Positions 35,730 through 44,406 are shown, numbered from the stretch's first letter. The stretch is 64,000 nucleotides of DNA from an uncultured Dehalococcoidia bacterium (GCA_958295765.1 CATQHB010000002.1:1128091-1192090), one strand, 5' to 3'. Program-made: numbers and translations. Notes: generated by a model from the sequence alone, not told the origin.

Positions 35730-36860
35730 ATGAAGGAAGTTATACAGGAAGCGGTTAAGCTGCTTCAGGAAGAACAGCCCTGCGTGTTGGCTACGGTGGT
35801 TCGCACCAAGGGTTCTACGCCCCAGAAATCCGGCTCGATGCTGCTGGTGCGGCAGGACGGCAGCGGCGTCGGCACGCTGGGCGGTGGCTGCGTTGAGGGA
35901 GACATCTGGTTTGCCGCCCGGGAGATGCTGCGCCACCACGGCGGGCCGGAGTTTAAGGACTATTTCCTGAATGAGGACATCGCTGCCCGGGACGGCCTGG
36001 TCTGCGGCGGCACGATGTATTTTTACCTGGAACCGATGTGGGAACCGGAGGCGTTTCTCGACATTGGCAACAAGCTGATTGACGCCTACGAGGGCGGGGA
36101 GCCGGTGGGCTTGGCGACCGTGGTCAATGCGCCGGCCAGTGCCGGCACCGCCCTGGGCGCCAAGCTGCTGCTGCTCCTGGACGGGTCGGTTTCCGGCAGC
36201 CTGGGCAACCCTGAACTGGACGCCCGCGCCATTGAGTCGGCCCGCCGGGTGGCCGACGTAGGGTCAACGGACAGCTTTATCACCGAGGAAGGCGTCGAGG
36301 TATTCATCGAGGGATTCACCACGCCGCCTACCCTGGCGGTCATCGGCGGCGGGCACGTGGGCAAGGCTACCGCTGACCTGGCGAATATGCTGGGTTACCG
36401 GGTTTTCATCGCCGACGACCGGGAAGAGTTCGCTAACCCCGACCGCTTTCCCTATGCTGAGCAGACGGTAGTTACCAAGTATGACGAATGGGCCGAACAC
36501 CTGCCGATTAACGTCAATACCTTTGTGGTGGTGGCGACCCGGGGCCACCGCTTTGACGATATGGCCCTGGAATCGGCGCTGACCACCCGCGCCCGCTATA
36601 TCGGGCTGATGGGCAGCCGCCGCAAGAACCTGATGATTTACCAGCGTCTGCTCCAGCAGGGCGTTCCCCTGGAACGGCTCAAGGAGGTACACGCCCCCAT
36701 CGGGCTGGACATCGGCGGTTTGCAGCCGGAGGAACTGGCGGTCAGCATTATGTCCGAGGTCATTATGACCCGGCGCGGCGGCCAGGGCGGCCCGATGCAG
36801 ATGGCCGAGTGGTACATCGACCGGGTAGCCAGCCGGGTTGAGGACGCCATCAACGTTTAA
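35730..36860 (+). CDS. xdhC: XdhC/CoxI-family molybdoenzyme maturation protein
   Basis: A 376-residue XdhC-type protein; relatives bind molybdenum cofactor, help its sulfuration and deliver it to xanthine dehydrogenase or CO-dehydrogenase-family enzymes. N-terminal XdhC domain: CVLATVVRTKGSTPQKSGSM and GTLGGGCVEGDIW (conserved Cys). C-terminal Rossmann domain: LAVIGGGHVGKATADLANML and YIGLMGSRRKN. An in-frame TTG lies at 35724, but ATG 35730 with GAGGA at 35718-35722 is better placed. A MocA-like cytidylyltransferase follows, which supports the role; the client enzyme genes are not in the window. Confidence 0.9.
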   Translation: MKEVIQEAVKLLQEEQPCVLATVVRTKGSTPQKSGSMLLVRQDGSGVGTLGGGCVEGDIWFAAREMLRHHGGPEFKDYFLNEDIAARDGLVCGGTMYFYLEPMWEPEAFLDIGNKLIDAYEGGEPVGLATVVNAPASAGTALGAKLLLLLDGSVSGSLGNPELDARAIESARRVADVGSTDSFITEEGVEVFIEGFTTPPTLAVIGGGHVGKATADLANMLGYRVFIADDREEFANPDRFPYAEQTVVTKYDEWAEHLPINVNTFVVVATRGHRFDDMALESALTTRARYIGLMGSRRKNLMIYQRLLQQGVPLERLKEVHAPIGLDIGGLQPEELAVSIMSEVIMTRRGGQGGPMQMAEWYIDRVASRVEDAINV

Positions 36861-36871
36861 TACGGATTCAA

Positions 36872-36940
36872 ACATGGATGGACAGGATATACAGGATAAA
36901 AAATTATAGAAAATATCCTGTATATCCTGTCCATCCATGT
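36872..36940. repeat. perfect 26-bp inverted repeat (family 4)
   Basis: ACATGGATGGACAGGATATA followed by CAGGAT is repeated as its exact reverse complement after a 17-base AT-rich loop. The left arm also occurs at 25009-25033 before cbiH, there followed by a T-run. Between xdhC and mocA it could act as a terminator or attenuator. Confidence 0.88.
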
Positions 36941-36962
36941 AAGTTAAGGTCAGAGTATTTTC

Positions 36963-37592
36963 GTGGTTACTGAAACCGCAGCGATATTGTTGGCCGCCGG
37001 GGAATCCCGCCGGATGGGTCAACTGAAAGCCCTCTTGCCCTGGCCGGGGGGAACCCTCCTGGCGCACCAGCTTGCCGCCCTCTCCGATGCCGGCGTTGAC
37101 CGGATTGTGGTCGTGCTGGGCCACCGCTTTGCCGAGTTGCAGGCGGAATTGGCGCCGGAACTGGCGGCCCGGCCCGGCGTTGCCTGGGTGGTCAACCCGG
37201 ACTATCTTCAGGGGAAAACTACCTCTATCAAGGCCGGGCTGCGGGCGTTGGAGCCGGCGGCGCCGGAAAGCCTGCTGCTGCTCAACGTGGATCAGCCCCG
37301 CAGCGCCGGGACGCTGGATTACCTGCTCCGGCAGCACCGGGCCGCTGACGCCCTGATTACCGTCCCCACCTACGGCGGCAAGGGCGGCCATCCCGTCATC
37401 CTGGACGGGGCGCTGCGGGACGACCTGAGCCGGATAACCGAGGAAACGCAGGGACTCCGGGCGGTGGTGCAACGGCACAAGGCGTTCACCCAAAGGGTGG
37501 AAGTAGATACGCCGGAAGTCCTGTGGGACTTGAACACCCCGGAACAGTACCAGGCCGCCCTTTCCGCTGAGCCGCCGGCTGACGGGGGTTAA
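36963..37592 (+). CDS. mocA: MocA/MobA-like nucleotidyltransferase
   Basis: A 209-residue NTP-transferase of the molybdenum cofactor cytidylyl/guanylyltransferase family: AAILLAAGESRRMGQLKALLPWPGG (nucleotide-binding loop with the conserved Lys) and LLLLNVDQPRSA (metal-binding Asp-Gln-Pro), plus GKGGHPVIL. Such enzymes add CMP to molybdopterin for xanthine-dehydrogenase-type enzymes; the xdhC gene just upstream fits. Start is GTG at 36963. The frame ends in a Pro/Gly-rich tail. Confidence 0.88.
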   Translation: MVTETAAILLAAGESRRMGQLKALLPWPGGTLLAHQLAALSDAGVDRIVVVLGHRFAELQAELAPELAARPGVAWVVNPDYLQGKTTSIKAGLRALEPAAPESLLLLNVDQPRSAGTLDYLLRQHRAADALITVPTYGGKGGHPVILDGALRDDLSRITEETQGLRAVVQRHKAFTQRVEVDTPEVLWDLNTPEQYQAALSAEPPADGG

Positions 37593-38141
37593 AGACCGCC
37601 GCCGGTAGTAGTAAGCCCCTTGACCGGCTCAGGGTGAGCCGGTTGCAGAAACGCCCCGCTATACCGGCTATAGCCGGCTTGGAATATGCCCCAAACACAA
37701 TCAGGGCCCGGTACGCCTACCAGGCCCTGACTTGCTTTCGCTTTGTAGCCCCGCCGTTCCGGTAATCACTACCGGACGAACCCTTCCTAAGCTCGGCTGC
37801 CAAGGTTGTCGGTTCGCTTGGCAAAATTGCGGGACTTACGTTTTCTGGCGTCTCCCTGCCGGTGGAGCATCGGTTTCACTTCCGGGTTGCCCCGTCCACC
37901 GGCTTACCGGCAGGGATGTTACAAGGGAAAATCCATTGATGATCCAGTTCGAAAACCTTGACCACTTCCCACCTCCCTTACCGTATTTCGGAACGATACA
38001 GGCTCTTGCGTCCTGGTTGCTCCAAAATCAGACTAACAGGTTGCGGAACCCTTGTCAATACCTTTTAGAGCCGATTGGTCTGCTTTGCGAACAATTCTCC
38101 CGTCCTGGCCTTTTCCCGAACCTGGGGGCCGGCGTCCCGCT
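37593..38141. other. 549-bp region without a convincing gene
   Basis: A frame of 137 codons (37732-38145, plus) exists but shows no family, has an unusual composition and runs into the MFS gene end. The stretch 37850-37920 is strongly structured: CCCTGCCGGT (37854-37863) can pair with ACCGGCAGGG (37906-37915), while GCCGGTGGA (37858-37866) can instead pair with TCCACCGGC (37895-37903). Near 37610-37650 there is a CTTGACCGGCTCAGGGTGAG repeat fragment. It may be a structured RNA or a decayed insertion. Confidence 0.5.
37701..37730 (+). terminator. hairpin between mocA and the convergent MFS gene
   Basis: TCAGGGCC (37701-37708) pairs with GGCCCTGA (37723-37730); the downstream sequence CTTGCTTTCGCTTT is T-rich. 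A moderate terminator candidate for the xdhC-mocA transcript. Confidence 0.45.
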
Positions 38142-39506
38142 TTAAGCCGGTTGCAGGCGTTCCTGGGGACGCCCCGGAATCAACAGGGATACCAGGAAGC
38201 CAATGAAGTAAATCCCGGCGGTGATGTAGAAGCCGTACTGCCAGCCGTTGCCGTCCTCAAACCACTCCACCGAACCGAAAATGACCAGCGCCGCCGCCGC
38301 GCCGAACAGGGTATTGTTGCCCCACATCAGCCCCAGGAAGCTGGACTCCAGCCGCCGGCCGGCCGCGATGTCCGCCGCCGCCGCCTGGGTCAGGTTGTTG
38401 ACCGAGAAGTTCAGCACTCCGTACAGGGCGACGAAAATGGTTATCCAGTAGGTATAGCCGCCGGCCTGCTGCCCGCTCCAGATTATCCCCAGGGTCAGCA
38501 GGGCGGTGATGAACATAACCGAGATGATGATGGCCCGCCGTCCAATCAGGTCAGACACCACCCCGATCAATAGGCCGAAGATAATGCCCGGCAACACCAT
38601 TAGAACAACGTGAACCGCCGCCTGAAAGGGGGCAACGTCCAGTGCTTGAACCAAGTAAAGGGGCACCAGGAATACCAGGGAGCGGTCGGCCATCCCCCGC
38701 ACCGCCGAAACGGTGAAGATAGCCCACATCCCGGTGCCGCGAAAAGCGTCTTTCAAGCCGGCCCAGTTGGTTTGCACCCGCTGCCCCAGATTCACCCCTT
38801 CCGGTTTGGGCTCCCCGGCGTGGCGCAGCAGAAAGAATATGATGATACTGGAAAGGAACAGAATCGGCGTACTGGCGCCTACCACCCAGCGCCAACTGAT
38901 GCCTTCCCAGGGGAGATTCCAGGAAAACAGGGCGCCCTCAGTGGAACCGCTGCTGACGGTCCAGACCAGGCCGCCGCTAATGAGCGCGCCGGCGACCAGC
39001 GGCCCCAACACGTCGCCGAAGCTGCCCATAGACCGGTGCAGAGAGATGAATAACCCCCGCCAATTCGGAAACCGCCGGGCCAGCAAGCCCAGGGCCGGCG
39101 GGTGCCACAGCGCGCTGCCCATAGACCCCAGGGCTAAAGCCGCCAGAATCAGCACGTAAGTCGGCGCAATGGACATCAGCAGATAGCCTACGCCGATGCT
39201 GAAGGCGCTGATGGACAGCACCCAAGCCACCCGGTGGTGAAACAGGTCCACCAGGAAACCGCCCGCGGTGCTGGTGATGCCGCCAAAGAGGGAGCGCACG
39301 ACGACAATCAGCCCCACTTGAAAGGCGCCTAACCCCAAATCGGCGGCAATAAATGGCGCCAGAAAGGGGATGGTATGGGCGTAGTAATGCTCAAAGGCAT
39401 GGGCGCCGATTACGGTGGTCGCCATGACCCAGTTTTTAGTGCGGCCTTCCTGCCCTCCTTCCTGTCCGATGGGAGGAGCGGCGGCGGTAGATGCTGCCAC
39501 TGTCAT
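38142..39506 (-). CDS. MFS transporter
   Basis: A 454-residue membrane protein with about 12 helices; motif A-like STAGGFLVDLFHHRVA follows helix 2 and GVVSDLIGRRAIIIS follows helix 8, the usual MFS symmetry. N-terminal residues about 1-30 are hydrophilic. It resembles the broad efflux/uptake group of MFS_1 proteins and is not closely similar to the MFS gene at 27128. Substrate unknown; no neighbour suggests one. Confidence 0.85.
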   Translation of the reverse strand: MTVAASTAAAPPIGQEGGQEGRTKNWVMATTVIGAHAFEHYYAHTIPFLAPFIAADLGLGAFQVGLIVVVRSLFGGITSTAGGFLVDLFHHRVAWVLSISAFSIGVGYLLMSIAPTYVLILAALALGSMGSALWHPPALGLLARRFPNWRGLFISLHRSMGSFGDVLGPLVAGALISGGLVWTVSSGSTEGALFSWNLPWEGISWRWVVGASTPILFLSSIIIFFLLRHAGEPKPEGVNLGQRVQTNWAGLKDAFRGTGMWAIFTVSAVRGMADRSLVFLVPLYLVQALDVAPFQAAVHVVLMVLPGIIFGLLIGVVSDLIGRRAIIISVMFITALLTLGIIWSGQQAGGYTYWITIFVALYGVLNFSVNNLTQAAAADIAAGRRLESSFLGLMWGNNTLFGAAAALVIFGSVEWFEDGNGWQYGFYITAGIYFIGFLVSLLIPGRPQERLQPA

Positions 39507-39667
39507 TCACCTGCCTTTTCCGGTTCAACCGGTGGTGGATCGGGTGATTGCGGATAACCGCCCGGATACCTGGGTTGTCGCCGATTATACACCCGGCGCC
39601 GGAACGGGGAAACCTTACTTGACCCCTATACCGGGCAATTGCGTCTTAACTATGGCAACCCCGGCCA

Positions 39668-39764
39668 CCGTCGTTCCGGCGAAAGCCGGAATCCAGAACG
39701 CTCGGTTAGCCGGCTATCTCTTTTCCGGGGATTTCCTGGATTCCGGCTTTCGCCGGAACGACGG
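39668..39764. repeat. 97-bp hairpin element, family 2, copy 3
   Basis: Ends CCGTCGTTCCGGCGAAAGCC and GGCTTTCGCCGGAACGACGG, interior with GGTTAGCCGGCTATCTCTTT. It lies in the 312-bp gap between the divergent-ended MFS gene start and the asparaginase stop; nothing else is seen in that gap. Confidence 0.88.
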
Positions 39765-39818
39765 TTTATAGTCGGAACGGCGGGTTACGGGTGGCGGGTT
39801 TATGCTGCTATTGCCCCC

Positions 39819-40823
39819 CTAATACTCCCCGAACATCTGCTGAATCTCCTGCCGGTCGCTGGTTATGGATAGGGCCAGCATCAGCAGTATGCGCGCTTTC
39901 TGCGGCGGGAGATTGTCGGAGACGATGAAGTTCTGCTCCGCTTTGCGGGGCGTCATCACCACCCGCCCGGCCAGGGAACGAGAGGCCAGCACTACCGGAA
40001 TACCCTCGGCCACCGCTTGGGCCGCCGCGTCAATCACCAGAGGCGGGTAACTGCCGCCGCCAAACCCGGCCAGAATCAGCCCGTCCGACCGGTGGCTCCG
40101 CACCGCATTTACCAGCAACTCATCGGCCCCGGCGTAGGAGTAAACAATATCCACTCTCGGCAAGGCAGTATATCCGGCCACGTCAAAAACGGTGGCGGTA
40201 GTATGCTTGCGCAGGGGGGCGCGGTAAAGGACCACTGTGCCATCGGAGTCGGCGTAGCCCAGGAACCCCAGTTCGTTGGGCTTGAACGTCTCCACCCGGA
40301 AGGTGTTGGTCTTAACCACGTCCCGGGCGCACTGGATTTCGTTGTTCAGGACGGTCAGGACGCCCTTGCCGGCCGCCTCCGGGCAGGCGGCTACCCGGAC
40401 CGCGTCCAGCAGGTTCAGGTCGGCGTCGGTGCCCAGGGCCGTCGGCGGGCGCATTGCGCCGGTAACCACTACCGGCTTGGCCGACTTGACGGTCAGGTGC
40501 AGGAAATAGGCCGTCTCCTCCAGGGTGGCGGTGCCGTGAGTAACTACTACCCCGGCCGTGTCCGCCTCGGCCAGCAGTTGGTTGATGCGCTGGGCCAGCC
40601 GCAGCCAGTCGGCGGGGCCGATGGCAGTGCTGCCCACGCTTACCAAGTCTTCCGCCTCCACCTGGGCAATTCCCTCCACCTCCGGTATCCGGGCCAGGGA
40701 CTGCTCGATAGTCAGGTGCTCCCCCAGTTCGGGGTAAAGGATATAGTCCAGACGGTCGGGGCCGATGCCGGCAATGCTGCCTCCGGTGGCTACTATACGG
40801 ACCTTGGGCTTGGGCGTTGTCAT
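39819..40823 (-). CDS. L-asparaginase (type I/II family)
   Basis: Hydrolyses L-asparagine to aspartate and ammonia. 334 residues. Both signatures are present: RIVATGGSIAG with the first catalytic Thr, and VVVTHGTATLEETAYFL with the second catalytic Thr plus Asp-position region; TGAMRPPTALGTDADLNLLDAV follows. No signal peptide, so probably cytoplasmic. The start at 40823 has AAGGAG seven bases upstream; an upstream extension to 40871 runs into repeat DNA and is excluded. The motif segment reads HGTAT where many asparaginases have HGTDT: the usual catalytic Asp is Ala here. Confidence 0.88.
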   Translation of the reverse strand: MTTPKPKVRIVATGGSIAGIGPDRLDYILYPELGEHLTIEQSLARIPEVEGIAQVEAEDLVSVGSTAIGPADWLRLAQRINQLLAEADTAGVVVTHGTATLEETAYFLHLTVKSAKPVVVTGAMRPPTALGTDADLNLLDAVRVAACPEAAGKGVLTVLNNEIQCARDVVKTNTFRVETFKPNELGFLGYADSDGTVVLYRAPLRKHTTATVFDVAGYTALPRVDIVYSYAGADELLVNAVRSHRSDGLILAGFGGGSYPPLVIDAAAQAVAEGIPVVLASRSLAGRVVMTPRKAEQNFIVSDNLPPQKARILLMLALSITSDRQEIQQMFGEY

Positions 40824-40875
40824 TCGGTCTCCTTTCTGCGCCAGGGCAAGCGCAGCATAAACCCGTCTCATAAAC

Positions 40876-40972
40876 TCGTCGTTCCGGCGAAAGCCGGAAT
40901 CCAGGAAATCCCCCGGAAAAGAGCCAGTCGGCTACCGAGCGTTCTGGGTTCCGGCTTTCGCCGGAAGGACGG
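40876..40972. repeat. 97-bp hairpin element, family 2, copy 4 (inverted interior)
   Basis: Starts TCGTCGTTCCGGCGAAAGCC and ends GGCTTTCGCCGGAAGGACGG; the interior (GGAAATCCCCCGGAAAAGAG) is the reverse complement of the interior of copy 2, so this copy lies in the opposite orientation. It lies just upstream of the asparaginase start. Confidence 0.88.
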
Positions 40973-40997
40973 TTGCTTGGGTTGCCCGATGATTGAA

Positions 40998-41025
40998 TTG
41001 AGTCGGAACAAGGTTCTGCTATAAT
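40998..41025 (+). promoter_or_regulatory. sigma-70 promoter for the phosphoesterase gene
   Basis: TTGAGT (40998-41003), 16-base spacer, perfect TATAAT (41020-41025). Transcription would start near 41032, giving a leader of about 110 bases to the TTG start at 41143. Confidence 0.6.
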
Positions 41026-41142
41026 GACTTCAGCTTAAAGGTGAGGGTAATATCCCCCGCCCGGCCTGTCAATTAGCTTGGGGATGCCCCGGCGGCGTCC
41101 CGCGCCGGGAAACTCGGAATAGAATAAATAAAGGAACCGGAA

Positions 41143-41904
41143 TTGCGCGCCTTAATCCTTTCCGACGTTCACGCCAACCTGGCCGCCCTGGAGGCGGTGC
41201 TGGCGGATGCCGACCGGAGAGGCGGCTTTGACGTGATTTGGTGCTTGGGCGACCTGGTGGACTATGGCCCGGAACCGGGGCCGTGCCTGGAGTTGCTGCG
41301 CCGGTTTCCCCTGGTGGCGGTGGCCGGCAATCACGACCATGCCGCCCTGAATCAACTGGACATCGCCGACTTTAACCCGGACGCCGCTACTTCCGCTATC
41401 TGGACGGCCCGGCAGCTTTCCCCGGAGGACGTGGCAATGCTTTCCGGGTTTCCCCTGGTAGTGGTCGCCGCGCCTTTTACCCTGGTTCACGGCAGCCTGC
41501 GCGCTCCCCTGCGGGAGTACCTGCTCAGCCCGGAGGCGGCGGTGAACACCCTGGCCCGGCTGACCACTCCCTACTGCCTGGTAGGACATTCCCATCTGCC
41601 ATTTTTATGCCTGGAAAACCGGAACGGCCCGGAGTTCGCGCTATTCGCCGAGGACGAAATCTACCCGCTGGACGGGCGGCGCTGGATAATAAATCCGGGC
41701 AGTGTAGGCCAGCCCCGGGACCACGACCCCAGGCCCAGCTACGCCATCTACTCCAGCGAACCGACCGGCGGGGCCTCAAACGGGAACGGGAACGGAACGG
41801 TGGAACGACACCGGGTTGAGTATGATATTGCCGATACTCAAGAGAAAATGCGCCGGGCCGGTCTGCCCCAGGGCTTGATTGACCGGCTGGATTACGGCGT
41901 ATAG
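41143..41904 (+). CDS. metallophosphoesterase (YfcE/MJ0936-like)
   Basis: A 253-residue calcineurin-like phosphoesterase. All five metal/phosphate motifs are seen: LILSDVHANL (D-x-H), GDLVDYGPEPG (G-D), AGNHDHAAL (G-N-H-D), VHGSLR and VGHSHLPF (G-H-x-H). Members hydrolyse phosphodiesters or serve other dinuclear-metal chemistry; substrate not deducible. TTG start with AAGGAA at 41131-41136 and a good promoter upstream. C-terminal ~45 residues contain a Gly/Asn-rich turn. Confidence 0.88.
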   Translation: MRALILSDVHANLAALEAVLADADRRGGFDVIWCLGDLVDYGPEPGPCLELLRRFPLVAVAGNHDHAALNQLDIADFNPDAATSAIWTARQLSPEDVAMLSGFPLVVVAAPFTLVHGSLRAPLREYLLSPEAAVNTLARLTTPYCLVGHSHLPFLCLENRNGPEFALFAEDEIYPLDGRRWIINPGSVGQPRDHDPRPSYAIYSSEPTGGASNGNGNGTVERHRVEYDIADTQEKMRRAGLPQGLIDRLDYGV

Positions 41905-42128
41905 GCGGGGGGCCGGCGGCGGCGGGTGTTTTTTCAGATACAGGCAACAGCCGAAGCCGGATGCCAGCGCCGGAACCTCCAACCTTTGGTGACACTAGCC
42001 CCTATACTGCTTGCCGGCCGGCGGGCTACAATGACCTACGCCATGTCAATAGCCCGAAAAGAGTACGCAGAACCGCCGGAACAGCAGCAATCACCACCAA
42101 CGAAAACGGAGACCAGGAGGCAAATGCC

Positions 42129-42392
42129 ATGACCACCGTCCTGGAACGCGAAACCGAAACCCGACAGGGGGGCGGCGGCGCCGGCCGAAGCTGCGACGGC
42201 TGTCCCCGGTGCCAGGACGCCGGCGCCGGGTTCTGCCCCCAACAGCACGAGAAATTCGCCGGACGCCACCCGGTATGCAAGCGCTGCGGCCACTGCGTCC
42301 TTCGGGGGCGCCATGACGACGACGCGAGCGACCTGGACGACCACCCCGGCTTTGGCCGCCCGGGCGGCCGGGACGCTTTCTCGGCCAACTGA
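42129..42392 (+). CDS. small Cys-rich hypothetical protein
   Basis: An 87-residue frame preceded by a perfect AGGAGG (42115-42120) eight bases before the ATG. The middle carries CDGCPRCQDAGAGFC followed by HPVCKRCGHC, that is CxxCxxC...C and CxxCxxC spacing suitable for zinc or Fe-S ligands; the ends are charged and of low complexity. I recognise no family. An alternative ATG is at 42124. It lies between the phosphoesterase gene and the polysaccharide promoter, so it could be an independent small regulator, but the frame may also be chance. Confidence 0.42.
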   Translation: MTTVLERETETRQGGGGAGRSCDGCPRCQDAGAGFCPQQHEKFAGRHPVCKRCGHCVLRGRHDDDASDLDDHPGFGRPGGRDAFSAN

Positions 42393-43056
42393 GCCGCAAC
42401 GCCGCCCCACCGGCGACTACTACGGCAAAGAATACTGGCAACGAACCCGCGGCTCGCCCCAAAGAACGCCGAGCCGATTTGCCGTTGGGGAAAGTCAGCT
42501 TGACAATCCCTATTGCGGAATTGATAATGTCAATCGCCCGGTGATATTGGGCATCTATCCCGGCTTGTGGCCCTAAGGATAGAGATTTGTACGGAGAAGG
42601 CGCATTGTGCGTCTCCTCACCGGATTGCGGGTTCGCCTTGGCGCTCCTATCTGTCGCTTGAACAAATAGCCCAACTGCTGCCGGTTTCCGCCGGGGAAGT
42701 GATAGCATCTGTCCGGCCTTTATCGCCGAAATCTTGTTCGCCGCCGATACGCTCCCCCGTTGCAGCATAAACCGGCGCCAACTCGACTAACGCCAACAAG
42801 GATAGACACGACGATTCACCTTCCGCTACGGCTCACACGGCTCACGCACTTTTGCCCCCTGCTTTTGGAGTGATGAGAGGGATGCTCCGGTTACAGTCAG
42901 TCATTGGCGGGGTAGTGGCCCGGCCGTTTCCCGGTCTAGGCGCCGGCCTTAGGCCCTGCCTCGGCGTTAGTGCCGGCCACCTGAACCGGCGCCGTCCCGC
43001 CCGGCCGGCATCAGGGATCGATAGCCGGACTCGATACTTAACCCGGGACCAAATCC
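42393..43056. other. 664-bp leader region of the polysaccharide locus, no gene seen
   Basis: Frames here (for example 42313-42576 plus) have no family-like sequence. The region contains a near-consensus promoter (42500-42528), a hairpin of GGAGA...CGCA with TGCG...TCTCC (42593-42616), and GC-rich inverted segments between 42900 and 43020. It may be a long structured 5' leader. Confidence 0.55.
42500..42528 (+). promoter_or_regulatory. strong sigma-70 promoter upstream of polysaccharide operon
   Basis: TTGACA (42500-42505), 17-base spacer, GATAAT (42523-42528): eleven of twelve consensus bases at ideal spacing. The first gene downstream on this strand is the flippase at 43057, so the leader would be about 520 nt. 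Confidence 0.62.
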
Positions 43057-44406
43057 ATGCCCTTGAAATCGCTCCTGGCAAAGATGCTCCCGGAATCCGA
43101 CCGGCGCGCGGCCCGGCAGACGCTGTGGCTGGGCGCGATAACGGCGGTTCAGGTACTGGCCGGCCTGATTCAAGTGATGTTCTCGGCCCGGATTCTGGGA
43201 CCCGAAGGCTTCGGCATCCTGGCGATCGTCATTGCCGCCGCTTCCCTCGTTTTCGGAATCGCTACAATGCCGGGTGAAGAAGTTATCACAACCTATGCCA
43301 CCCGAAGCATCGCCGGCGGCAAACCGGAGGAGGCAGGGAGAGTATTACGGCTTGCCCTGGGCGCCGCGCTGAGTATGCGGCTGCTCGCCTACGGCCTGAT
43401 TGCGGCGGGGACGTTCATTGTTGCCGAACTGCTTGGCCTCGTCAACAGCGCCTACGTGCTGCCAATGCTCCTCTACAGTGTTACGGGAGTTTTTACGTCC
43501 GTATTCGGGGAAAGCGTCGCGGTGCTGCGGTTAGCCGACCGGTTGCAGCTTGGTTTTGCCGTCATGGTGGCGAGTACGCTCTCCGGGGTGGTGGTGCTGC
43601 TGTGGGCCTGGTCAACCGGCGGCGGGCTGCTGATGGTCATAATGTCGTCCGTTGTGAGGACCGCCGTCCTTGGGGCGGGGATGGCGTTGTTGGTAGCGCT
43701 GTCGGCCAGCCGGGCCGGCATACCGGGACTGTTGCGCTCCCGGTCGGTCCGGGTTCCGCCGGATGTCCGCAGATTTCAGGTTGCGTCCTTCGGCAAGTCC
43801 TCAGCCGAGACGCTGCACCTCCACGCTGACGCGCTGCTGTTGGCGGGATTCACCGGCGCCGCCCAGGTTGGGCTGTACCGGGCGGCCCGGCACATCATCG
43901 ACGCCACCAAGTTGCCCTTCCTTTCCCTGGCCCAGGGGTTGCAGGTTGAATACAGCCGGCAATGGTTCGGGGGCAATGGCGCCGGCGTCAGGAACCTGTC
44001 GCGCCGCTTCACGCTGCTGGCGGTGGCGGTGGCCGCATTGGGGTATGGACTGCTCTTTATATTCCACCAACCGGTCATCCGCATCCTGCTCGGCCCGGAC
44101 TTCGCGGAGGCGGGCAGCCCCTTGCTGTTTATGCTGCCCGGCGCCTTCGTATTCACCAGCATTGCGGCTTTATACGTTATGCCTACGGCAACCGGCCGGG
44201 CCACGCCGCACCTGATAGCGATGTCGGCTGCCGTGGCGGCCCAGGCGATTGTCATTATATTGCTGGCGCCAAGCTACGGGGCCAGCGGCGGGGCGTGGGC
44301 CGTCACCGTCCATTCCCTGGTCTTTGCCGTGGCAATGATTCCCTTCGTGGTTCCGATACTCCGCCAAACCTATAAACTTTCCCCGGCAACCGAGACGCTT
44401 CAATAA
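43057..44406 (+). CDS. polysaccharide flippase (Wzx/MurJ-like, MOP superfamily), copy 1
   Basis: A 449-residue membrane protein with about 12-14 helices. The segment RRAARQTLWLGAITAVQVLAGLIQVMFSARILGPEGFGILAIV is typical of the first two helices of polysaccharide exporters. Such proteins flip undecaprenyl-linked oligosaccharides to the outside. It is a paralogue of the protein at 54827-56200: both share ARQTLW.GAIT..Q.LA, ARILGPEG, AVLRLADRLQ.GF and the LQ/V.AEYSRQW..GN segment. Its stop overlaps the ATG of the ligase gene by one base (TAATG). Confidence 0.88.
   Translation: MPLKSLLAKMLPESDRRAARQTLWLGAITAVQVLAGLIQVMFSARILGPEGFGILAIVIAAASLVFGIATMPGEEVITTYATRSIAGGKPEEAGRVLRLALGAALSMRLLAYGLIAAGTFIVAELLGLVNSAYVLPMLLYSVTGVFTSVFGESVAVLRLADRLQLGFAVMVASTLSGVVVLLWAWSTGGGLLMVIMSSVVRTAVLGAGMALLVALSASRAGIPGLLRSRSVRVPPDVRRFQVASFGKSSAETLHLHADALLLAGFTGAAQVGLYRAARHIIDATKLPFLSLAQGLQVEYSRQWFGGNGAGVRNLSRRFTLLAVAVAALGYGLLFIFHQPVIRILLGPDFAEAGSPLLFMLPGAFVFTSIAALYVMPTATGRATPHLIAMSAAVAAQAIVIILLAPSYGASGGAWAVTVHSLVFAVAMIPFVVPILRQTYKLSPATETLQ

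Noticed and set aside
37732-38145. 137-codon plus-strand frame after mocA
   Set aside because: No family, no good ribosome site, odd composition, overlaps a strong hairpin region and the end of the MFS gene.
42313-42576. 87-codon plus-strand frame spanning the polysaccharide promoter
   Set aside because: Low complexity start, no homology seen, and contains the TTGACA/GATAAT promoter.
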